DNA from: Candidatus Fibrimonadales bacterium
GTDB taxonomy: Bacteria; Fibrobacterota; Fibrobacteria; Fibrobacterales; Fibrobacteraceae
Direction: 5' to 3'
Length of the DNA: 14,302 bases
Assembly (NCBI GenBank): GCA_009788135.1
Contig: WQSA01000006.1
Coordinates: 5,285 to 19,586 of the forward strand
The notes below the pieces were generated by a model. The model was not told where the DNA came from and did not search any database. It saw nothing but the letters and a program-made list of their open reading frames with translations. Shown one piece after another: positions 6,960-12,416 of the stretch. Position numbers and translations under genes: made by a program. Position 1 is the stretch's first letter. Each line of letters starts with the position of its first letter.

Positions 6960-8372
6960 ATGCCCGTTGACCTGAATAAAATATTGCAAACCATACGCCG
7001 CGATGCTGGCCTTGCTGAAAGCGCAGGCCTGCAAGAACCTTTAATTCAAATGGAAATTTCGGATAATGCTCGGTTGCCGCCGCTGCGCGAGCCTTTAATA
7101 GAGAGCGCAGGCGAAACTTATGGGAAACCTATATCCGTGTGCTTTGCCGGGGTAGGAACTTGTGGCGTGAATATTTTGATGAGTCTAAAAATGCAGAACT
7201 CCAAAAACGAAATGGTGGAATTTGTAGGTATAAATTCAGATGGCGGTTCTATAAAGGAGCTTGAGAGAAACGGATTTAAAAACAATATAGCCTTGAGCAT
7301 GGGGGATTCTTACTATTTAGGTGCGGGCGGAGATTTGGAAATAGCAAAAGATTTGGGTAAAAAGTATTATGATCACTTTGAAAAGCTTTTCAAAGGCGTT
7401 GATTTGGCTCTTATCGTAACAGGCATGGGTGGCGGTACTGGCACTGGAGTGGCGCCTTTTGTTGCAAAAGCGGCAAAAGAAGTTCAAATCGGGAAGAAAA
7501 ATGCGCTCACCATAGGCGTTACTACAATGCCGTCCGGTATAGAAGCGGACAGGCGCGAAATAGCATTGCAAGGCATGGAAGAGTTTAAAAAATATGTTGA
7601 TGCGCTTATTGTTATAGACATGATAAGCATACTGGATGTATTGGATGAGGAAAATGCGTCTGTTGACGAAGCGGATGATTTAATAGATAACCGTTTTCAA
7701 ATAGTATTGCAGTCAATAATGGATACTGTGACGAAATACACAAAAAGAAACATAGATTTTGCTGATGTTTGCTCAACGCTCAAAGCCAGCGGAGATTCCA
7801 TTATAACAACAGTTGAAGCCTCCTCTTCGAACGTGGAAGACATAAAAAAAGAACTTGCAAAGTCATTGAACGACAAACTGCTCATAAATCATTCAGATAA
7901 AATAGCTTCAAGGCTAATGGTTTATCAGTTTTATGAACAGGGATATTCCGAGAGAACTCATTATGAGGTTGTAAGCGAGGTTCAGAGGCTGTTCAACTGG
8001 ACAAAAGTGGATGGATATTATCGTTGCGTTTTGCAAGATCCTCCTGAGAATACGGTAAAATTCTTGAAAATAGGCAATGGTTCTGGAGACGAATACAAAG
8101 GAAAAACAAAGGTAATAGTTATGGCTGGGGGGTTTGTGGAGAAGCCTTCTTTGGAAAAGCCTTTTATTGAAAAGTCAACGGTGGCAATGCCAACTGCGGC
8201 AATGCCAAAAGTTGCCGCACCGCCTGTTGCTGCAACCGAACCTCAAATAAGGAGTACCACTGCCACAAAAGTTTTACCAGTACAGTCTCCGCCACCAGCT
8301 AAACCACCACAAGATTCCCTTGAAGAATTGCTAGAAAAAGGATTTTCTCTAGGGAAAGGATTCTCGCTGTGA
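6960..8372 (+). CDS. ftsZ: Cell division GTPase FtsZ (divergent, with extended ends)
   Basis: Tubulin-family GTPase that forms the cytokinetic ring. Motifs seen: first G-rich loop GVGTCGVN (64-71), INSDGGS (91-97), the tubulin/FtsZ signature GMGGGTGTGVAP (155-166), and the catalytic T7 loop NIDFADV (264-270). Differences from standard FtsZ: the PFxFEGxKR region reads MPSGIEADRRE (190-200); IPNDRLL reads IDMISIL (219-225); the block after T7 is unlike the usual methionine/glycine-rich one. A 55-residue N-terminal extension carries LQEPLI and LREPLI repeats. The tail is a Pro/Ala/Lys-rich linker (about 390-450) ending in SLEELLEKGFSLGKGFSL, not the common DIPxFLR-type peptide that binds FtsA. 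At 470 residues it is long. The gene overlaps cysS by 4 nt (GTGA). Identification as an FtsZ-family GTPase is secure; it could be a specialised paralogue if a canonical FtsZ exists elsewhere. Confidence 0.9.
   Translation: MPVDLNKILQTIRRDAGLAESAGLQEPLIQMEISDNARLPPLREPLIESAGETYGKPISVCFAGVGTCGVNILMSLKMQNSKNEMVEFVGINSDGGSIKELERNGFKNNIALSMGDSYYLGAGGDLEIAKDLGKKYYDHFEKLFKGVDLALIVTGMGGGTGTGVAPFVAKAAKEVQIGKKNALTIGVTTMPSGIEADRREIALQGMEEFKKYVDALIVIDMISILDVLDEENASVDEADDLIDNRFQIVLQSIMDTVTKYTKRNIDFADVCSTLKASGDSIITTVEASSSNVEDIKKELAKSLNDKLLINHSDKIASRLMVYQFYEQGYSERTHYEVVSEVQRLFNWTKVDGYYRCVLQDPPENTVKFLKIGNGSGDEYKGKTKVIVMAGGFVEKPSLEKPFIEKSTVAMPTAAMPKVAAPPVAATEPQIRSTTATKVLPVQSPPPAKPPQDSLEELLEKGFSLGKGFSL
7376..7395. 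repeat. 20-bp perfect palindrome inside ftsZ
   Basis: The half-site CTTTGAAAAG (7376-7385) is followed directly by its exact reverse complement CTTTTCAAAG (7386-7395), with no spacer. It covers ftsZ codons for HFEKLFKG. A spacer-free palindrome resembles a dimeric DNA-binding-protein site more than an RNA hairpin. By rough estimate a 10-bp perfect half-site occurs by chance about 0.01 times in a window this size. No other copy was noticed in the window. Confidence 0.7.
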
Positions 8373-9784
8373 CTAAAAAAGATATTTACTTATACAACAC
8401 TGCCAGTCGTTTAAAAGAGCTCTTTACCCTGCCGCAAGGAGCATCAGAGGTTAAGATGTATGCCTGTGGCCCAACCGTTTACCATTACGCTCATATAGGG
8501 AATTTGCGAACTTATCTGTTTGAAGATTTGCTGCGCAGAAGTCTTGAATATTTTGGTTTTAAAGTCCGTCATGTTATAAACATAACGGATGTAGGGCATT
8601 TGACCAGCGACCAGGACGATGGCGAAGACAAAATGGAAGTAGGCGCAGAGCGAACTGGAAAAACGGTTTGGGAAATAGCGGATTTTTACGCAGGAAAATT
8701 CAAGGAAGACATAGAGCATTTAAATATATTGCCTCCAACTACTTGGTGCAAAGCGACCGACCATATAAAAGAGCAGATTGCGTTGATAGAGAAGCTTGAA
8801 GAAAAAGGTTTCACTTATCGCACAAGCGATGGAATTTATTTCGATTCTCTGAAATTTCCTCAGTATGCGGATTTTGCCCGTTTAGACATTGCGGGTTTAA
8901 AAAGCGGTGCTCGCATAGACCTTGGCGAAAAGAAATTCGCAACGGATTTTGCCCTGTGGAAATTCAGCCCTAAAGATCGCAAAAGAGCAATGGAATGGGA
9001 GAGTCCTTGGGGTTTGGGTTTTCCAGGCTGGCATATAGAGTGTTCTGCAATGTCCATGACGCATCTTGGCGAGACTTTGGATATTCATTGCGGCGGCACG
9101 GATCACATTCGCGTTCATCACACAAATGAAATTGCTCAAAGCGAGTGTGCAACTGGAAAGCCGTTTTCCAGATTCTGGGTGCACGGAGAATTTTTGAGAG
9201 AGAACAATTCCGACAAAATGAGCAAGAGCAGCGGAGATTTTTTAACCCTTGATTTATTGAAGCAAAAAGGATTTGACCCGATTGCCTACAGGCTTTTCTC
9301 TTTGACAAGCCACTATCGCAATTATTTGAATTTTAGTTGGGAAGCGATGGAAAGCGCTCAGGAATCTTTGAATGCATTGCGAAAAAAGACTCAGTATCTT
9401 ATAGGCATGGAATGCGAAAATATAAGTTTGGATGCTCGCGAGTGGAGTGTAAAATTCAGGCAATCGATTGGGGACGATTTGAACTCTTCCGGAGCTTTGG
9501 GTGTTTTGCATTTGATGCTTGCGGATTCATCGATATTGGATAAGGAGAAAGCGGCTCTTATAAAGGAGTTTGACAGCGTTCTTGGCCTTCGATTGTCTGA
9601 GGTTGTGAAAAAGGAGATTCATTCCGAAGAAGAGATTGCAAAAATAGAATCGTTAGTCAAAGAACGCGATGAGGCTCGCTTATCGAAAAAATTTACTGAG
9701 AGCGATCGTTTGCGCGATGCTTTGCTGGATATGGGAGTTGTTATTAAAGACAGCAAGGCCGGCACTGTTTGGGAATGGAAATGA
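8369..9784 (+). CDS. cysS: Cysteinyl-tRNA synthetase
   Basis: Class I aminoacyl-tRNA synthetase that charges tRNA-Cys in the cytoplasm. The catalytic signatures are HIGN (42-45, the HIGH motif) in CGPTVYHYAHIGNLRTYLFE, and KMSKS (283-287). The zinc ligands expected for CysRS are present: Cys33, Cys225 in HIECSAMSM, a His in the HH pair of DHIRVHHTNE (245-254), and Glu254. The C-terminal helical region with SDRLRDALLDMGVVIKDSKAGTVWEW is typical. The length of 471 is normal. The start is GTG 8369, overlapping the ftsZ stop (GTGA), with AAGGA at 8356-8360 as RBS; that RBS is encoded within the repeated KGFSL tail of FtsZ. Translation is therefore probably coupled to ftsZ. Confidence 0.97.
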   Translation: MTKKDIYLYNTASRLKELFTLPQGASEVKMYACGPTVYHYAHIGNLRTYLFEDLLRRSLEYFGFKVRHVINITDVGHLTSDQDDGEDKMEVGAERTGKTVWEIADFYAGKFKEDIEHLNILPPTTWCKATDHIKEQIALIEKLEEKGFTYRTSDGIYFDSLKFPQYADFARLDIAGLKSGARIDLGEKKFATDFALWKFSPKDRKRAMEWESPWGLGFPGWHIECSAMSMTHLGETLDIHCGGTDHIRVHHTNEIAQSECATGKPFSRFWVHGEFLRENNSDKMSKSSGDFLTLDLLKQKGFDPIAYRLFSLTSHYRNYLNFSWEAMESAQESLNALRKKTQYLIGMECENISLDAREWSVKFRQSIGDDLNSSGALGVLHLMLADSSILDKEKAALIKEFDSVLGLRLSEVVKKEIHSEEEIAKIESLVKERDEARLSKKFTESDRLRDALLDMGVVIKDSKAGTVWEWK

Positions 9785-10371
9785 TAGAGAGATTAAGAGG
9801 GATTTTGGTCCAAAAGACTCCGCTTTTGGCAGTGCTTGAATGCGGCGGCGTTGGTTATGGCGTTAATGTGAGCGCGCGCACGGGCGAGATGCTTCCGAGC
9901 GAAGGTTCCGAGGCTGTTTTGTTGACTCACTTGGTAGTGCGAGAAGACTCCATGACTCTTTACGGATTTTTGGATATTCAGGAAAAAGAACTTTTTTTAA
10001 ACATGATAGAGATAAGCGGAATTGGGCCTAAGATGGCGCAGAGAATTTTGAGTTCTATTTCGCCAAACGATTTTCTCTCTTTGATTGCGACTGAAAATGC
10101 TGCTGGTCTTTCAAAGATAAAGGGCATTGGCAAAAAGACTTCTGAAATGCTGGTTCTCGCATTGAAGGACAAGGCTCTTGCCATTTCTGCGACAGCGGGC
10201 GAGAGTTCAACGGCAGCGTTGCCTTTTGCTGAGCAAGAGGCTATACTTGCTTTGCATACGCTTGGCGTGAAGGATCCCGGTGCGCGGCGCGCTGTGGAAA
10301 AAGCGGCGGAGATTCTTGGCAGAGGGGCAGACTCTGGAAAGTTAATCGCAGAGGCTTTGCGGCATTTGTAG
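9781..10371 (+). CDS. ruvA: Holliday junction branch migration protein RuvA
   Basis: DNA-binding subunit of the RuvAB branch-migration complex; tetramers clamp four-way junctions and recruit the RuvB motor. The N-terminal OB-fold begins MIERLRGILV and contains the conserved CGGVGYGVNV (21-30). Two helix-hairpin-helix motifs follow, at ISGIGPKMAQRIL (78-90) and IKGIGKKTSEMLVLAL (113-128). An acid/Ala-rich linker leads to the RuvB-interacting domain III (QEAILALHTLGVKDPGARRAV). ATG 9781 is chosen because the family starts MIGRLRG and because it gives a 4-nt overlap (ATGA) with the cysS stop; a longer frame from TTG 9769 adds only GME plus Met. The length of 196 residues is typical. ruvB and ruvC are not in the window. 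Confidence 0.96.
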   Translation: MIERLRGILVQKTPLLAVLECGGVGYGVNVSARTGEMLPSEGSEAVLLTHLVVREDSMTLYGFLDIQEKELFLNMIEISGIGPKMAQRILSSISPNDFLSLIATENAAGLSKIKGIGKKTSEMLVLALKDKALAISATAGESSTAALPFAEQEAILALHTLGVKDPGARRAVEKAAEILGRGADSGKLIAEALRHL

Positions 10372-10376
10372 TTTTA

Positions 10377-10389
10377 CTATATTTTTGCT
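10377..10389 (+). promoter_or_regulatory. -10-like box giving a leaderless start for the barrel-like gene
   Basis: CTATATT (10377-10383) is followed by exactly 6 nt and then ATG 10390. No Shine-Dalgarno sequence is present. The same arrangement occurs before the genes at 11775 (+) and 11738 (-). A convincing -35 box is not seen; CTTTGC at 10355-10360 is a weak candidate at 17-bp spacing. The box begins 6 nt after the ruvA stop. Confidence 0.5.
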
Positions 10390-10905
10390 ATGAAAAAGAT
10401 TTTTTTACTTCTTGTTTTTCTTGCTGGCGCTTCTTTTGCTGAAAAGAATGGCGCTTTGGGTATTTGGTTGCAAGGCGGGAATGCTGGAGAAAACTGGGGC
10501 TTGGATTACAAGCATTTAGGTTCTGATGCATCAATGAACTTTTACTTTCGCATTAAAGCGTCCAATGACGACATCTCTCTTGGCGGTTATTTTGGTTATT
10601 ATTTTTTGAATAACCTTATTAAGGCAGATGCCTCCATGGGAAGATTTCCTTTGTATTGGGGGCCTGTTGGGGGTGTTGGCTATTGGAACAATGGCGATGG
10701 CGCAGTTACTGGCTTTGCAATACGAGTTGGGGTTACTGGCGGAATTTCCTGGATATTTCCAACGAGCTTCCCAATGGACATATCTATAGAATTAAACCCC
10801 GTTGCTGAAATGCGCTCTTGGGAAGCTCGAGGCGGAGGCGATGATACAGACTGGGAAATTCCAGACTTGTATTTCAGGATTATGTTCCACGCATATCTGT
10901 TTTAA
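10390..10905 (+). CDS. Secreted outer-membrane beta-barrel-like protein, unknown function
   Basis: I do not recognise a named family. The N-terminus is a clear Sec signal peptide (MKKIFLLLVFLAGASFA, predicted cleavage after residue 17). The mature part of about 154 residues alternates polar and hydrophobic/aromatic residues and is rich in Gly, Tyr, Trp and Phe (for example YFGYYFLNNL, YWGPVGGVGYW, AIRVGVTGGISWIF). The chain ends in FRIMFHAYLF; a terminal Phe is the usual C-terminal signature of outer-membrane barrels inserted by the Bam complex. A small barrel of about eight strands is plausible. The start has no SD but follows the CTATATT box. It lies 18 nt after ruvA and converges on the CvfB-like gene, with which it shares a 4-nt stop-codon overlap. 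The product being exported is likely; its role is unknown. Confidence 0.8.
   Translation: MKKIFLLLVFLAGASFAEKNGALGIWLQGGNAGENWGLDYKHLGSDASMNFYFRIKASNDDISLGGYFGYYFLNNLIKADASMGRFPLYWGPVGGVGYWNNGDGAVTGFAIRVGVTGGISWIFPTSFPMDISIELNPVAEMRSWEARGGGDDTDWEIPDLYFRIMFHAYLF
10902..10905. other. Shared TTAA double stop of a convergent gene pair
   Basis: The + strand gene ends with TAA at 10903-10905 and the - strand gene ends with TAA read from 10902-10904. The palindromic TTAA therefore terminates both genes. No hairpin with a T-run is visible on either side, so each transcript must run into the opposing coding region. Confidence 0.9.
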
Positions 10906-11738
10906 ACAAGCTTGATCCCTTCTGGGCTTAGCTCGACTACGCCTTGCTTCCACAGCTTGCCTGCCAATTTTTTAAATCCTTTTTTGCTCATGCCAAAATT
11001 CTTGCGAATCTCCTCTGGCGAAGAATTGTCGGAAAAAGGCAAAAATCCTTTGTTGTCTCTCAGAGCCTTGAGCAGAGCCTCTTTGTGCTTGTCAACCAGA
11101 GCGTCAAAGCCTATAGGCGAGAGGCTCAGAGTGATTAGGGAATCTTCTTTTATGCTGTGGATATAGCCGCTGCAAAGATCCCCGATGTGGAGGCCTGTGG
11201 ATACTGGGTCGCAGTAAAGCCTGCCTGTCCAGCGCTTGTTTATCATAAAGTCTATGCAGCGCTCCTCTTGAAAATCATAGGCTATTAGCGACACTTCCAT
11301 GCCTTCTTTAAGCTCGGAAACATCACGGTCAAAGAATTTGCGCAAATATTCCGTGGAGCTCAGGCGGCCGCTTTTTTCGTCTATAAAGACCCTCACCACG
11401 CAGGTATCGTTTTTTTGCAGTTCGCCGAGCTGGTTGTTGTAGGGCAAAATCAGGTCCTTGTCCAAGCCCCAGTCCAAAAAAGCCCCTGCATCGTTCACAT
11501 CCTTAACGCGCAGCACGGCAAATTCATCCACGCAAGTCTTGGCTTTTTGCGTTGTGGCTATTGGCCTGGCCTCGTTGTCCAAATAGATGAACAGGTTTAT
11601 TTCATCGCCTATATTCAAGTCTTTGGGTGCTTTTGTCTTTGGCAAAAGCACCCTGTCGCTGCCATCCTTGGTTTCAACATAAAAACCCTGCGGCAGCTCT
11701 TCCAAAACCTTGCAATCGTTGTAATTCCCCAAAAACAT
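10902..11738 (-). CDS. cvfB: S1-domain RNA-binding protein, CvfB/YitL family
   Basis: Predicted cytoplasmic RNA-binding protein of the CvfB (YitL) family, which carries tandem S1-type OB folds plus a C-terminal winged helix; family members affect virulence-gene expression in staphylococci. Segments fit this layout: a first S1-like fold (about 1-62, VLLPKTKAPKDLNIGDEINLFIY), a second with VNDAGAFLDWGLDKDLILPY (81-100), a third ending HIGDLCSGYIHSIKEDSLITLSL (184-206), then a basic winged-helix-like region (about 238-278) with SPEEIRKNFGMSKKGFKKLAG. The length of 278 residues is typical. Start ATG (11738 on -) has no SD; a CTACCTT box sits exactly 6 nt upstream. It is divergent from the FISUMP gene, with 36 nt between the starts. 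Substrate RNA and role here are unknown. Confidence 0.85.
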   Translation of the reverse strand: MFLGNYNDCKVLEELPQGFYVETKDGSDRVLLPKTKAPKDLNIGDEINLFIYLDNEARPIATTQKAKTCVDEFAVLRVKDVNDAGAFLDWGLDKDLILPYNNQLGELQKNDTCVVRVFIDEKSGRLSSTEYLRKFFDRDVSELKEGMEVSLIAYDFQEERCIDFMINKRWTGRLYCDPVSTGLHIGDLCSGYIHSIKEDSLITLSLSPIGFDALVDKHKEALLKALRDNKGFLPFSDNSSPEEIRKNFGMSKKGFKKLAGKLWKQGVVELSPEGIKLV

Positions 11739-11751
11739 GAAAAGAAGGTAG
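11739..11751 (-). promoter_or_regulatory. -10-like box giving a leaderless start for the CvfB-like gene
   Basis: On the - strand CTACCTT (complement of 11745-11751) is followed by 6 nt (CTTTTC) and the ATG at 11738-11736. The spacing is identical to the boxes before the genes at 10390 and 11775. No SD sequence lies between box and start. The match to the other two boxes is weaker (CTAnnTT only). Confidence 0.4.
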
Positions 11752-11761
11752 AAAAAGATTT

Positions 11762-11774
11762 CTATATTTATACT
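11762..11774 (+). promoter_or_regulatory. -10-like box giving a leaderless start for the FISUMP gene
   Basis: CTATATT (11762-11768) is followed by exactly 6 nt (TATACT) and ATG 11775, with no SD sequence. It matches the box before the gene at 10390 base for base over CTATATTT. It lies within the 36-nt divergent gap shared with the CvfB-like gene, so the two promoters would overlap. Confidence 0.5.
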
Positions 11775-12416
11775 ATGAAAAAAGCTATAATCTTGATGAT
11801 ATTATTTAATATTGCGGTTTTTGCGCAAACTTTTACCGATGAAAGGGACGGTAAGAGCTATAATACTGTGAAGATAGGTGAGCAAATTTGGATGGCTCAA
11901 AATATGGATTACAATGCGATTGGCAGCAAATGTTATAGCAATAAGCCAGAAAACTGCAATAAATACGGACGGTTATATACTTGGGAGTTGGCAAAACGAG
12001 CTTGCCCTGCAGGCTGGCACTTGCCCAGTGATAAGGAATGGCAAGCCTTGGTGGATTTTGCAAGCGGCGAACTTAGCGCCGGAAAGAAGTCCAAAGCTAA
12101 AAAGGAGTGGGAAGAGTATGATTTTTCCAAAAGGAACCCAACTTCCCCTAAGTGCAAATGGGTGGAAAAGAAAACAGACGGTGAGTCCGTAGAGTATGAT
12201 CATTGTGTTACGGACCAGTTTGGCTTTACAGCTTTGCCTGGAGGCTACTACTCTAATGGCTACTTCATGTCTGGCAATCTCGGCTATTGGTGGACTTCTA
12301 CGGAATTCGATGAATACAGTTCCTGGTTTCGAAGCATGTACTACAGTTTTAGCAGCGTGCTGAAACTGTACTTTGACAAGGATTTCCAGCTTTCAGTCCG
12401 CTGCGTAAAGAATTAG
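11775..12416 (+). CDS. Secreted FISUMP domain protein
   Basis: Single-domain member of the Fibrobacter succinogenes major paralogous (FISUMP) family; its function is not established. A Sec signal peptide (MKKAIILMILFNIAVFA, cleavage about residue 17) precedes the domain. The domain shows the family pattern: DERDGKSYNTVKIGEQIWMAQNM (22-44), YGRLYTWELAKRACPAGWHLPSDKEW (64-89), FGFTALPGGYYSNGYF (149-164), YWWTSTEFD (171-179) and the closing SVRCVKN. Six cysteines (53, 61, 77, 127, 144, 210) could form disulfides outside the cytoplasm. The frame is open much further upstream (from 11415), but that part is antisense to the CvfB-like gene; ATG 11775 is chosen for the signal peptide and the promoter-like box. 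It is 213 residues long. The 3' end overlaps tssC by 4 nt, tail to tail. Confidence 0.93.
   Translation: MKKAIILMILFNIAVFAQTFTDERDGKSYNTVKIGEQIWMAQNMDYNAIGSKCYSNKPENCNKYGRLYTWELAKRACPAGWHLPSDKEWQALVDFASGELSAGKKSKAKKEWEEYDFSKRNPTSPKCKWVEKKTDGESVEYDHCVTDQFGFTALPGGYYSNGYFMSGNLGYWWTSTEFDEYSSWFRSMYYSFSSVLKLYFDKDFQLSVRCVKN
12413..12416. other. Shared TTAG double stop of a convergent gene pair
   Basis: The FISUMP gene ends with TAG at 12414-12416, and tssC on the - strand ends with TAA read from 12413-12415. The two stops overlap within TTAG. No terminator hairpin with a T-run is seen on either strand. Confidence 0.9.

Noticed and set aside
9769..9780. TTG 9769 as start of ruvA
   Set aside because: The RuvA family begins MI-RLRG, which matches ATG 9781, and the ATGA overlap with cysS fits the operon style.
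10898..10925. Possible bidirectional terminator at the first convergent junction
   Set aside because: Only a short AT-rich symmetry (TGTTT-T-AAACA) and a CAAGCTTG word are present; there is no GC-rich stem followed by a T-run.
11415..11774. 120-codon open stretch upstream and in frame with the FISUMP gene
   Set aside because: It is antisense to the CvfB-like gene, has no domain signal, and the signal peptide starting at 11775 marks the real start.
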